A DNA stretch of 64,000 bases, from NCBI RefSeq assembly GCF_003217355.1, contig NZ_QJTK01000001.1, positions 248,001 to 312,000 on the forward strand, read 5' to 3'. The notes beneath the pieces were generated by a model. It was not told the DNA's origin. It saw nothing but the letters and a program-made list of their open reading frames with translations, and did no database searches. Positions 24,669 through 34,209 of this stretch are shown here, in pieces. The DNA is from Rhodobacter viridis (GTDB lineage Bacteria > Pseudomonadota > Alphaproteobacteria > Rhodobacterales > Rhodobacteraceae). Position 1 is the first letter of the stretch. Each line of letters starts with the position of its first letter. The translations under genes and the position numbers were made by a program.

Positions 24669-26150
24669 TCAGTTGTACCGAGCCCCGGCCCTCGCCAAGG
24701 CTGCCACCTCGGCAGCTCGCGAGCGCACGGCGGCATCCGAACCGAAACCGTACCGCGCCCATTGTCCCGAGTCGAGCCGCGCCTGCTGGGCGAGCGCGGC
24801 ATTGCCCAGCGTCTCATAGGCTTCCGCGCGGATCAGATAGAGCGTCGCCATCAGCGCCGCATTTTCCCCCGACAGCGCCTGCGGGATCGCCCGGTTCACC
24901 AGTGCGATCGCATCCGAGGCCCGGCCCGACGACAGCGCGAAGGCCGCCAGCTGCATGTCGACATGGGCCGACTGGATGCCCGCGCCGGGCGTGGCGCGAT
25001 AGATCGCCCCCGCATTGGCAAAGGCCTTCAGCGCGGTATCGGGATCGTCATAGACGCTCAGACGACCCAGCGCGAACCAGCCGAAGGCGGCGCGGGTGTC
25101 ATGCCAGCCCTGTCCGGCCGAAATCTCGATCGCGGTGGTCGCTGCGGCCTTGCGGGCGCCTTGCGAGCCGTGACCGATGGCGCGTTCCAGCGCATTGACG
25201 AAGGCGCGCGGCGTCGGGTCCTCGCGCAGCTGGGCGACCTTGCCGCCGCCCGGATTGATATGGGCGAAAACGGCGGGCAGTTTCGCCTGCACCTCGGGGA
25301 TCGACATGCCGGAATGCAGGTCCGGCGCATAGACGGCGCGCAGCTGCATCATGTCAAAGCGGGTCAGAACGGCGTGGAAGTTGTCGTCGTTCCAGACCGA
25401 ATCCGAGAGCCGGTAGAGGTCGTTCAGCGGCCCGAGGGCCTGGCTCGTTTCCTCGTGCAGGCAGTCGCGCACTTCCTGCGGCGTCGATTCCGCGGGAATG
25501 AAGACGGTGGCGGCGGTGCGCTGGCGCACCAGCGTCCAGTCGCCCTTCGCAGTGCGGCGGTTGGCGCGGTACTCGTCCCAATTCGCGGCATTGGGCACGA
25601 CGAAACAGGCGGCATTCGGCACTTCGCTGGTCATCTCGCGACGCGGCACGAAGGCGATGGTGATATGGTTGGCGGCGCCCGAATTGGTCGAGATCGGGAT
25701 ATGCGCCTCGGCGTTCAGCCGATGCACCAGACGCGACAGTTCCGTCGCGGCCGTGGGTGGCACGGCGCCCTGCAGGCTGACGCTGATCGGGCCTTCGAAG
25801 CGCGAGAATTGCGGGATCGGGCGGCCCGATTCCAGAAAGAAATTCAGCTCCATGAAGTCGCGCGCCAGAACGCTGTTGGAGGGCAGAACCTCGGCGCGGG
25901 GCGCAGGTGGTTCAAGCCCGATCGTCGGATCGGCGAGCGGCATGTCGATGGCCGCCGTCGAGGCGCGCGTGGCAGGCGCGTCCTTGACCACCGGCGCAGA
26001 AGCGCAGCCGGCCAAGGCCGTGGCAAGGGCCAGCCCGGACAGGCTGACAAGGGAGCGATCGGCCCGAAGCGCAGCAAAGCGCCCGGGCCGGGCAGTCTCT
26101 GCGGTGGCAGCCGCAGAAACCGCCCGTAGCGGCAGACAGTTCAAACGCAT
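24669..26150 (-). CDS. DUF2927 lipoprotein with TPR-like C-terminus
   Basis: The 493-residue product has a lipobox ALAGC with Cys at about 49, so it is probably lipidated and exported. The long region before the lipobox is unusual and the true start may differ. The middle carries the DUF2927 features, including the HEETSQALGPLNDLYRLSDS segment and a following WNDDNFH. The C-terminal 170 residues are Ala-rich helical repeats of TPR style. Function is unknown. It lies 46 bases before the VWA gene and may lead that operon. Confidence 0.82.
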   Translation of the reverse strand: MRLNCLPLRAVSAAATAETARPGRFAALRADRSLVSLSGLALATALAGCASAPVVKDAPATRASTAAIDMPLADPTIGLEPPAPRAEVLPSNSVLARDFMELNFFLESGRPIPQFSRFEGPISVSLQGAVPPTAATELSRLVHRLNAEAHIPISTNSGAANHITIAFVPRREMTSEVPNAACFVVPNAANWDEYRANRRTAKGDWTLVRQRTAATVFIPAESTPQEVRDCLHEETSQALGPLNDLYRLSDSVWNDDNFHAVLTRFDMMQLRAVYAPDLHSGMSIPEVQAKLPAVFAHINPGGGKVAQLREDPTPRAFVNALERAIGHGSQGARKAAATTAIEISAGQGWHDTRAAFGWFALGRLSVYDDPDTALKAFANAGAIYRATPGAGIQSAHVDMQLAAFALSSGRASDAIALVNRAIPQALSGENAALMATLYLIRAEAYETLGNAALAQQARLDSGQWARYGFGSDAAVRSRAAEVAALARAGARYN

Positions 26151-26595
26151 GGCAGTGCGTATCCCAGGTTGTGGTGCCAACAATAGGCACAGGTCTTAAC
26201 AGCGACCAGTAATTCTTTGGTTTCCATTGGGATTTTAATGTGGCGACTCCAGATATAGTGCCAAGGGACCGACAAGTACACGCCTTATTGTTGCCACAAT
26301 TCAATCCCTTACGCAGGCATTGAGGGCGCGGGGGAAACAGACCGTCGCGCAAAGGCCGAATCGATCCGCCAAACGCGCCGATGCGTGGCCGCCGTGTTTC
26401 CGGTTCCGAAACGGCGGCATTTGAAAGAAATTGTTAATATTTGTGTCGCGGGCTGTGGCGCGCGTCGATCCCTGCGCAGGGGCTTCGGCATTGATCGCGC
26501 CGCTGCGGCCAATCGGGGGGGATTACAGGCCTGCCCGGAAACGAAACGCCCCGGCAAGGCCGGGGCGCTCAGATCTGTCAGCGAATCGCGGGCGA
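26151..26595. other. Intergenic region upstream of the DUF2927 gene
   Basis: This 445-base region is notably AT-richer than its surroundings. It contains a GTGCC/GGCAC dyad at 26174-26190 just before the DUF2927 gene and the terminator at 26541-26567. No gene is supported. Confidence 0.45.
26541..26567 (-). terminator. Terminator of the one-carbon operon
   Basis: A 9-bp stem CGCCCCGGC/GCCGGGGCG (26547-26555 with 26559-26567) is followed on the minus strand by TTTCGTTTCC, about 30 bases past the methyltransferase stop. Confidence 0.8.
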
Positions 26596-27570
26596 TCAGC
26601 GGGCGCGGCGGCGTCCCCCCCGACCGGACGAAGCAGCGGCGGCCGCGGCGGCTTCGGCAAAGCTCGCGCCTTCCTTCATCGCCTCGAGCACCTTCGACAG
26701 CTTGATCCAGTCCATCGCGTTATCATCGTGGTTCATCAACAGGTTGGCGGCACGAATGGCCTCCATCTCCTGGTTGCGGACCGGGTTCATGATCGCCGAG
26801 GTCATGCCCGCGCCAATCGCCATCGGCAGGAAGGCGGCGTTGACGCCGTGACGGTTCGGCAGCCCGAAGCTGATGTTCGACGCGCCGCAGGTGGTGTTCA
26901 CGCCCAGTTCGGTGCGCAGGCGCTGCACCAGCGTGAAGACCTGACGCCCGGCCGAGGCCATCGCGCCCACCGGCATCACCAGCGGGTCAACGACGATGTC
27001 ATGTGCCGGAATGCCGAAATCGGCCGCGCGCTCGACGATCTTCTTGGCGACGGCAAAGCGCACGTCCGGGTCTTCCGAAATCCCGGTGTCGTCGTTCGAG
27101 ATCGCCACGACCGGCACGTTGTATTTCTTCACCAGCGGCAGCACGCGCTCCAGACGCTCTTCTTCCCCGGTGACCGAGTTCAGGAGCGGACGGCCTTCGC
27201 AGGCGGCCAGACCGGCTTCGAGCGCGGCCGGAACCGAGCTGTCGATGCACAGCGGCACGTCGGTGATCGCCTGAACCCGCAAGATCAGGTCGCGCATCAG
27301 CGGCGGCTCGACGAAGTTGTTGTCGGCATAGCGCGGATCTTCCGCCATCTTGTTCGAGAAGACAGCGCCCGAGTTGATGTCGAGCACCGTCGCCCCGCAG
27401 GCCACCTGCTCGAGCGCATCCTTTTCGACGGTGGTGAAATCGCCCAGCTCCAGCTCGGCCGCGAGCTTCTTGCGCCCGGTCGGGTTGATACGCTCGCCGA
27501 TGACGCAGAAGGGCTCGTCGAAGCCGATCACCACGGTCTTCGTCTTGCTCTCGAGTACGGTGCGGGTCAT
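26596..27570 (-). CDS. Methyltetrahydrofolate:corrinoid methyltransferase-like (pterin-binding) protein
   Basis: The 324-residue TIM barrel belongs to the pterin-binding family that includes AcsE, MtgA and the folate module of MetH. Visible motifs are IGERINPTGRKKL (about 24-36), ATVLDINSGAV, CIDSS, NSVTGEEER, VVDPLVMPVGA and GASNISFGLPNR, which hold the methyltetrahydrofolate site. No cobalamin or homocysteine domain is present, so a separate corrinoid protein must be the partner; none is in the window. The tail is Ala-rich then Arg-rich. It is the last gene of a three-gene operon. Confidence 0.88.
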   Translation of the reverse strand: MTRTVLESKTKTVVIGFDEPFCVIGERINPTGRKKLAAELELGDFTTVEKDALEQVACGATVLDINSGAVFSNKMAEDPRYADNNFVEPPLMRDLILRVQAITDVPLCIDSSVPAALEAGLAACEGRPLLNSVTGEEERLERVLPLVKKYNVPVVAISNDDTGISEDPDVRFAVAKKIVERAADFGIPAHDIVVDPLVMPVGAMASAGRQVFTLVQRLRTELGVNTTCGASNISFGLPNRHGVNAAFLPMAIGAGMTSAIMNPVRNQEMEAIRAANLLMNHDDNAMDWIKLSKVLEAMKEGASFAEAAAAAAASSGRGGRRRAR

Positions 27571-27573
27571 TCG

Positions 27574-28464
27574 TCAGCCTTTCGTTTTTTCTGCGATCCA
27601 GGTCGCATTGGTCTTGATACCGCCGAGCGGGAAGAAATGCACCGCCTCGATGCCGAAATCGGGATGCTTGGCCTTGTGCTTGGCCAGCTCCATCAGCAGC
27701 TCGGTGGGCTCGAACGGGGTGAGGAGTTTCGTCACGTCCTTGGCGCGCTTTTGCAGCACTTTCAGCGAGGGGCCGACGCCGCAGGAAATCGCGAACTTGA
27801 GCAGCGTCTGCAGCTTCGCCGGACCGGCGATGCCGATATGGACCGGCATCTTGATGCCTTCGGCGGCCAGACGGTTCACCCAGTCGATGATCGGGCCGCC
27901 TTCAAAGGCGAATTGCGTCACGATGGCCGTGTCGGCATCGGTGGTGTCGGCGAATTTCTGTTTCAGCTTGAGCGCTTGCATGACGATCTTGTCGGTGCCG
28001 TCGCTGTCGATGTCGCGGTTCCCCTCCGGGTGACCGGCGAAGTGCAGACGCTCGAAGCCCGCGAAGGCGCCAGTTTCGACCAGCTGCATCGCATTGTCGA
28101 GATCGCCAACCGGGGTCTTGACGCCCCCCCCCAGCAGCAACGCCTGTTTCACCCCGGCTTCGCCCTTGTAGCGGGCCACCCAATCGCGCAGTTGCAGCGC
28201 GTCGCGGATGATGCGGGCGGGGAAATGCGGCATCGGCTCGAAGCCTTCTTCGCGCAGACGTTTCGCCGTGGCGACCATTTCCTCGATCGGCGTGCCCTCG
28301 ATATGGGCGACATAGACGCGGGTGCCCGCGGGCAGGAGGGCGCGGAAGTCTTCGACCTTCTCGGCGGTGCGCGGCATCACCTCCATCGAGAAACCGTCAA
28401 GGAAGGCGGTCAGGGTGCCGTTGGTGGGGGTCTCGGCCTCGCGGCGGAAGTTCAAAAGCGCCAT
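27574..28464 (-). CDS. Methylenetetrahydrofolate reductase-like protein (MetF family)
   Basis: MetF-type flavoproteins interconvert methylene- and methyl-tetrahydrofolate. The 296-residue product has a diverged TIM barrel with the folate/FAD-type stretches VYVAHIEGTPIEEMV, GFEPMPHFPARII and QFAFEGGPIIDWV (compare the TQFxFD motif of MetF). The gene is 3 bases upstream of the methyltetrahydrofolate methyltransferase, which supports a methyl-transfer route, probably oxidation of methyl groups taken from a methylated substrate. Direction is inferred. Confidence 0.85.
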   Translation of the reverse strand: MALLNFRREAETPTNGTLTAFLDGFSMEVMPRTAEKVEDFRALLPAGTRVYVAHIEGTPIEEMVATAKRLREEGFEPMPHFPARIIRDALQLRDWVARYKGEAGVKQALLLGGGVKTPVGDLDNAMQLVETGAFAGFERLHFAGHPEGNRDIDSDGTDKIVMQALKLKQKFADTTDADTAIVTQFAFEGGPIIDWVNRLAAEGIKMPVHIGIAGPAKLQTLLKFAISCGVGPSLKVLQKRAKDVTKLLTPFEPTELLMELAKHKAKHPDFGIEAVHFFPLGGIKTNATWIAEKTKG

Positions 28465-28787
28465 CAGATCTCTCCGTCAGTGGGGCGGGCCTGTTCCCAG
28501 CCATCGTTGCCAATCAACCGCACCAAAGCGGCCGTGTCGTAGTCGGAGAGAACCCGGGCGAGTTCGGCCTCGGCCGCTTCGGCATCGTTGCCGTCGCGGG
28601 TGCCGATCACCACCTTGCGCCATTCGGCCAGGTAAGCGTCGCTGTCCTTGGCGCCGATCTTCATCGCACAGCGATCAATCGCCTGCTCGAAGCGTTCGGG
28701 CAAAGGTTTCTTGACGGCCTTGCGACCGGTCCCGGCAATGATTTGCGCCGGGATGTCGCGCCAGAAGACGATCGTGATCTCAGCCAT
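28464..28787 (-). CDS. Small 'virulence factor' family protein of the one-carbon operon
   Basis: The 107-residue product resembles the family named Virulence_fact in Pfam; the name has no functional basis here. It begins with a hydrophobic IVFWRDIPAQII segment and carries a conserved KPLPERFEQAIDR and an EWRKVVIGTRDG stretch. It is found next to MetF-like genes in related genomes. The stop overlaps the MetF-like start by one base. An AGAGGGA site precedes the ATG at 28787. Confidence 0.82.
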   Translation of the reverse strand: MAEITIVFWRDIPAQIIAGTGRKAVKKPLPERFEQAIDRCAMKIGAKDSDAYLAEWRKVVIGTRDGNDAEAAEAELARVLSDYDTAALVRLIGNDGWEQARPTDGEI

Positions 28788-28853
28788 TTGCGTGATTCCC
28801 TCTGAGATATGGATACGCCCGTTTGCGACGCGCCCGGTGACGGATTTCGACAT

Positions 28854-28875
28854 GTTGCGCCAAGTTGGCGACAAC
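28854..28875. promoter_or_regulatory. Dyad upstream of the one-carbon operon
   Basis: GTTGCGCCAA-G-TTGGCGACAAC is palindromic apart from one bulged A. It lies about 67-88 bases before the first gene of the operon and looks like a regulator binding site. No cognate regulator is in the window. Confidence 0.45.
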
Positions 28876-28994
28876 CGTGCAGGTTCCTTAACCCTGCGTT
28901 GCGGCTTGGTGCATCTTCAAAAGATGCATCAAGATGATGAGGGGCGCTCAAGAGGCCCGCCGCGCGCCCGGCCCCGCGCGGCGGAGCCTCCGGC

Positions 28995-29050
28995 GGGGAT
29001 ATTTGAAGCAAGATAAATCCGCCCTCCTTTATCTTGCCTCAAATATCCCG
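28995..29050. repeat. Intergenic inverted-repeat element in a divergent region
   Basis: Arms 28995-29017 and 29028-29050 match at 21 of 23 positions around a 10-base loop, with the same core (ATATTTGAAGCAAGATAAA) and GC clamps as the element at 14512-14579. It is flanked on the right by GGGGGGCAGCGCCCCCC-type hairpins. Confidence 0.8.
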
Positions 29051-29207
29051 GGGGGAGGCCGCAGGCCCCGGGGGGCAGCGCCCCCCGCCCTGGCTCGGAG
29101 CGGGCAGCGCCCCCCGCCTTTCGTGCGTCACGAACATGTCATCCGGTCCTTGATCCTTCTGCCCTCGCACGCTACCTAGGGGGTAACTTGAAATCGGAGG
29201 GCGTAAG

Positions 29208-30338
29208 ATGGCGCCCAGGCGTCCTCGGGCTGCGGGCGCGATCCCGAAACCGGTCGAACGCGCCGCACCCACCCCCGCCGAGTCGGGCGAGCTTTATGCT
29301 GCGCTCGATCTCGGCACAAACAGTTGCCGGATGCTGATTGCCCGACCGAAGGGCGATCAGTTTCAGGTCGTCGACAGCTTTTCCAAAGCTGTCCAGCTTG
29401 GTCAGGGGCTTGAAGCCTCGGGCCGGCTTTCGCGTTCGTCGATGGCGCGCACCGTGCAGGCGCTGCAGATTTGCCGCCGCAAGATCGAAACGCATGGTGT
29501 GAAGCGGATGCGGCTCGTCGCGACCGAGGCCTGCAGGCGCGCGGGCAATGCGCGCGATTTCATTCGCTATGTCCGGCGCGAAACCGGCCTGCCGCTGGAA
29601 ATCATCCCGCCCGAGGAAGAGGCACGCTTGGCCGTGATCTCCTGTGCCTCGCTCGTCAATCCGCGCACGGAACAGTTGCTCGTCGTCGATATCGGCGGCG
29701 GCTCGACGGAACTGGTGTGGATCGACATTTCAAAGGTGCCGCCGTCGGATCGGCCGCGCTCGATCATGCGGCTGTCGGGGGGCTTCGATCAGCCCGAGGG
29801 TGACATTCCGCAGGCCCGCGTGGTGGACTGGATTTCGGTGCCGCTGGGCGTCGCGACGCTGAAGGACCAGTTTGGTGACGTCGAGGATGACGCGGCGCGG
29901 TTTGCGCTGATGTCGTGGTTCTTCGAGGAAAAGCTGGCCGATTTCTCACCCTATGCGTCGGGCACGCCGCAGGAGGGGTTTCAGGTGATCGGCACCTCTG
30001 GCACCGTGACCACCGTCGCCGCCTGCCATCTGGGGCTGAAGCGCTATGACCGCAACCGGGTCGATGGGCTGACCATGACCTCGACCGAGATCGATGCGGT
30101 GATCCGTTCGTTCCTCAATCTTGGTCCCGAGGGGCGCCGCGCCGATCCGCGTATCGGGCGGGACCGGCACACGCTGATCATGTCGGGGGCGGCGATCTTG
30201 CAGGCGCTGATGCGGGTCTGGCCGACCGACAAGATGTCGGTGGCCGACCGCGGCCTGCGCGAGGGCCTGCTTTACGCGCAGATGGCCGAAGATGGTGTGA
30301 TCGAAGAAATGAAGCCGATCGAGGGAGAGATGAAATGA
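29208..30338 (+). CDS. ppx: Ppx/GppA family phosphatase
   Basis: Members degrade inorganic polyphosphate or convert pppGpp to ppGpp. The 376-residue protein has the ASKHA fold motifs: [14 protein letters not shown] at about 31-44, [11 protein letters not shown], the catalytic-type [10 protein letters not shown] and [11 protein letters not shown] at about 163-173. It is shorter than E. coli Ppx and lacks the C-terminal domain, so which substrate it prefers is open. A GGAGGG site lies 8 bases before the ATG. Its stop overlaps the rlmE start as ATGA. Confidence 0.92.
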   Translation: MAPRRPRAAGAIPKPVERAAPTPAESGELYAALDLGTNSCRMLIARPKGDQFQVVDSFSKAVQLGQGLEASGRLSRSSMARTVQALQICRRKIETHGVKRMRLVATEACRRAGNARDFIRYVRRETGLPLEIIPPEEEARLAVISCASLVNPRTEQLLVVDIGGGSTELVWIDISKVPPSDRPRSIMRLSGGFDQPEGDIPQARVVDWISVPLGVATLKDQFGDVEDDAARFALMSWFFEEKLADFSPYASGTPQEGFQVIGTSGTVTTVAACHLGLKRYDRNRVDGLTMTSTEIDAVIRSFLNLGPEGRRADPRIGRDRHTLIMSGAAILQALMRVWPTDKMSVADRGLREGLLYAQMAEDGVIEEMKPIEGEMK

Positions 30339-31108
30339 CGAAGCCTCCGAGCGGTGGTGGTGGATCGGGTGTGAAGAACACCTCCGGGCGCGGGGCGCGC
30401 GATCTGCGCGTGCGGGTCAAGACCGCGAAGGGGCGCAAGCTTTCTTCGACGCTCTGGCTGGAGCGGCAGCTCAACGACCCCTATGTGATCCGGGCCAAGA
30501 AAGAAGGCTACCGTGGTCGGGCCGCCTTCAAGATCCTCGAGCTTGATGACAAGTTCCGCTTTCTCGTGCCGGGCGCGCGGGTGGTCGACCTTGGCTGCGC
30601 ACCGGGCGGCTGGTGTCAGGTGGCCGTCGCTCGGGTGAATGCGCTTGGCGAGAAATCCGGCAAGCGCGTCGGCACCGTTCTGGGCGTCGATCTGCAGGAG
30701 GTCGCGGCGATTGCCGGGGCCGAGCTGCATCAGCTCGATTTTCTGGAAGATGGCGCCGATGAAAAGGTGAAAACCTGGCTTGGTGGCCGCGCCGATGTCG
30801 TGATGTCGGACATGGCCGCCGCCGCTTCGGGCAACCAGCAGGTCGACCATTTGCGCATCATCACTTTGTGCGAACATGCGGCCTATTTCGCCTTCGACGT
30901 GCTGGAACTCGGCGGCACCTTCGTCGCCAAGGTGCTGGCGGGCGGGGCCGAGCAGGGGCTGATGACGGTGCTCAAGAAGAATTTCGAGAAGGTGGTGAAC
31001 ATGAAACCGCCGAGTTCGCGCAAGGACAGCTCGGAAAAATTCGTCGTTGCCACCGGATTCCGCGGCAAGCGCCATGAAGAGGGGCAGGCCGAAGAGGCCG
31101 AGGACTGA
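30335..31108 (+). CDS. rlmE: 23S rRNA 2'-O-methyltransferase
   Basis: RlmE (FtsJ/RrmJ) methylates the 2'-O of U2552 in the 23S rRNA A-loop. The 257-residue product has the KDKE catalytic set visible as the Lys in [13 protein letters not shown] (about 64), Asp in [10 protein letters not shown] (about 153), Lys in VAKVLAGG and Glu in SSEKF, and the SAM motif [15 protein letters not shown] at about 84-98. A basic Gly-rich N-terminal extension precedes the core. It is translationally coupled to ppx. Confidence 0.95.
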   Translation: MTKPPSGGGGSGVKNTSGRGARDLRVRVKTAKGRKLSSTLWLERQLNDPYVIRAKKEGYRGRAAFKILELDDKFRFLVPGARVVDLGCAPGGWCQVAVARVNALGEKSGKRVGTVLGVDLQEVAAIAGAELHQLDFLEDGADEKVKTWLGGRADVVMSDMAAAASGNQQVDHLRIITLCEHAAYFAFDVLELGGTFVAKVLAGGAEQGLMTVLKKNFEKVVNMKPPSSRKDSSEKFVVATGFRGKRHEEGQAEEAED

Positions 31109-31210
31109 TCCTATCAGACCTTGGTCGTAACCCGACCTGTCGCGCGACCGTTGCGGTTTTGCGCAAAGCGCCTATCCTGAGCCCGCACCGCAAAGAGGGG
31201 AGGCTTTCCG

Positions 31211-32185
31211 ATGCGTCTTTCTGCACCCACGCGCAACCACGCCGATATCGTGCAAGCCGTCGTCGCCTCGTCAACGGCCGGGGCGCGCGCGGGCTTTGCC
31301 GCCAGCTGGCGCCGCTCGATGATCCATCACAAGCTGGACCCGGCCAAGGCGCGGGTTTCTGACCGGCTGACCGCCGCCGATATCGCCGCCCGTCGCGAGG
31401 CGGCGGGGCTGCTTTTGCGCGTCGCGACCCCGGTGCTTGACCGTCTCGCCCGCGCCGCCTGTGAGGCGGGCTGCGCCGTCTTCCTGTCGGATGCCGAGGG
31501 GCTGGTGCTGGAAGAACGGATGCGCGAGGCCGATCGCAAAGCGTTTCACGGCTCCAACCTCGCGCCCGGCTCGGATTGGTCCGAAGGCCGCGAGGGCACG
31601 AATGGCATCGGCACCTGTGTGGCCGAGGGCCGCCCGGTCACCGTCTGGCGCGACCAGCATTTCCGTTCGACGAACACCGGGCTGACCTGCATGGGCTCGC
31701 CCGTCTTCGGGGCCAAGGGCGAACTGGCGGGGGTGATCGACGTCTCTTCCGCGCGCGAGGACATGAGCGAGGGCTACGCCCGGCTTGTCGCGCTGACGGT
31801 GCAGGATGCCGCCAGCCGGATCGAGGCGGATCTTTTTCGCGCCTCGTTCGAGGGGGCGCGGATCCTCTCGACCGGTGCGCTCGAGGAAGCGCCGCAAGGC
31901 GTGATGCTGCTCGCGCTCGACCGCGACGATCTGGTGATCGGCGCCACCCGCGCGGCGCGGCGCCAGCTCGGATTGGACGAGGCGCAGATGGGCCGGGTGC
32001 CCGCGACGGATCTCTTTGGCGGCAAGCGCGACGAAGGGCAGGGCGCCTTGGCCGAGGCGCAGCGGGCCGAAATGGTGCGGGCGCTGGCGCGCACGGGCGG
32101 CAATGTCTCGGCTGCCGCGCGTGATCTCGGCATCGGTCGCGCCACCTTTTACCGCAAGGCCAAGGCGCTTGGCCTGACAGTGTAA
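31211..32185 (+). CDS. GAF-Fis regulator without AAA+ domain (AcoR-like)
   Basis: AcoR-type activators have GAF, AAA+ and Fis-type DNA-binding domains. In this 324-residue protein the N-terminal SWRRS.. and GAF region (about 70-215, with EGTNGIGTCVAEGRPVTV) are followed by a short PAS-like stretch and then directly by a Fis-type helix-turn-helix (about 281-322, ARTGGNVSAAARDLGIGR). No Walker or GAFTGA motif is present, so it cannot act as a classical sigma-54 activator. It precedes an aldehyde dehydrogenase gene, its likely target. A GGGGAGG site precedes the ATG. Confidence 0.85.
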   Translation: MRLSAPTRNHADIVQAVVASSTAGARAGFAASWRRSMIHHKLDPAKARVSDRLTAADIAARREAAGLLLRVATPVLDRLARAACEAGCAVFLSDAEGLVLEERMREADRKAFHGSNLAPGSDWSEGREGTNGIGTCVAEGRPVTVWRDQHFRSTNTGLTCMGSPVFGAKGELAGVIDVSSAREDMSEGYARLVALTVQDAASRIEADLFRASFEGARILSTGALEEAPQGVMLLALDRDDLVIGATRAARRQLGLDEAQMGRVPATDLFGGKRDEGQGALAEAQRAEMVRALARTGGNVSAAARDLGIGRATFYRKAKALGLTV

Positions 32186-32209
32186 GGGAAGGGGGCTCCG
32201 CCCCTCCAG

Positions 32210-32234
32210 ACTATCTGAGGCAAGACAAGGAAAA
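32210..32234. repeat. Half copy of intergenic repeat element
   Basis: ACTATCTGAGGCAAGACAAGGAAAA resembles the left arm core of the larger elements, preceded by a GGGGGC/GCCCC mini-hairpin at about 32190-32205. No right arm is seen; a terminator follows directly. Confidence 0.4.
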
Positions 32235-32263
32235 GGCGCTCCAGAAGGGGCGCCTTTGCTTTT
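32232..32263 (+). terminator. Terminator of the GAF-Fis regulator gene
   Basis: AAAGGCGC/GCGCCTTT (32232-32239 with 32250-32257) is followed by GCTTTT. Confidence 0.75.
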
Positions 32264-32327
32264 CCGTGCCCCTTTCCTCCCCTGCGACCCCGCGCCGCCT
32301 TTACGAATTTTGCGATGCTGCGCCTGC

Positions 32328-32351
32328 ACCTGTCTCGGTCGTGAAACAGGT
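32328..32351. promoter_or_regulatory. ACCTGT/ACAGGT inverted repeat upstream of aldehyde dehydrogenase
   Basis: Six-base arms (32328-32333, 32346-32351) with a 12-base spacer lie about 105-130 bases before the aldehyde dehydrogenase start, a plausible upstream activator site for the GAF-Fis regulator. Only symmetry and place support it. Confidence 0.35.
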
Positions 32352-32457
32352 CAGCCATAACCCAGAAACAAAGCGGCTATGCAAGAATCGCAAAGAGGCG
32401 CAGTCTTCCTTCATCGACGTACCCCGGGAGGGGGACTGACCATCAGGGAGGAAAACG

Positions 32458-33984
<1,527 letters not shown>

Positions 33985-34002
33985 TCCCTCCCTGCCCAGC
34001 CC

Positions 34003-34024
34003 GGGCCGCGCTTCGGCGCGGCCC
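34003..34024 (+). terminator. Hairpin after aldehyde dehydrogenase gene
   Basis: A perfect 9-bp stem GGGCCGCGC/GCGCGGCCC with a TTCG loop lies about 20 bases after the stop. The downstream tail TACTTCC is weak for an intrinsic terminator, and a second one follows. Confidence 0.5.
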
Positions 34025-34066
34025 TACTTCCGAACTGTCCGGCCTCACGCCGGGCGTGTCGTGCAG

Positions 34067-34101
34067 CCGGGTCGCCCTGCGGGCGGCCCGGTTGTCGTTT
34101 T
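34067..34101 (+). terminator. Second terminator after aldehyde dehydrogenase gene
   Basis: CCGGGTCGCCC pairs with GGGCGGCCCGG (one mismatch) around a 3-base loop and is followed by TTGTCGTTTT. Confidence 0.65.
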
Positions 34102-34209
34102 GGGGTGGGCAGAATCGCCCTATGGTAATTTGAGGTACCGGTTAATCGCGTGAACCGGGTGTTCACGAATTTCCGCTACGACAACTGCGACTTGCGATGG
34201 AGACCGTCC

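Larger units (their letters stand above)
28788..29207. other. Divergent intergenic region with operator-like dyad and repeat element
   Basis: The 420 bases between the one-carbon operon (minus) and ppx (plus) contain a strong dyad at 28854-28875, an inverted-repeat element at 28995-29050 and G/C mini-hairpins at about 29060-29120. No credible gene is seen. Confidence 0.5.

Noticed and set aside
32186-32457. Sigma-54 (-24/-12) promoter before the aldehyde dehydrogenase
   Set aside because: No GG-N10-GC pair in a proper setting was seen near the start, in line with the regulator lacking an AAA+ domain.
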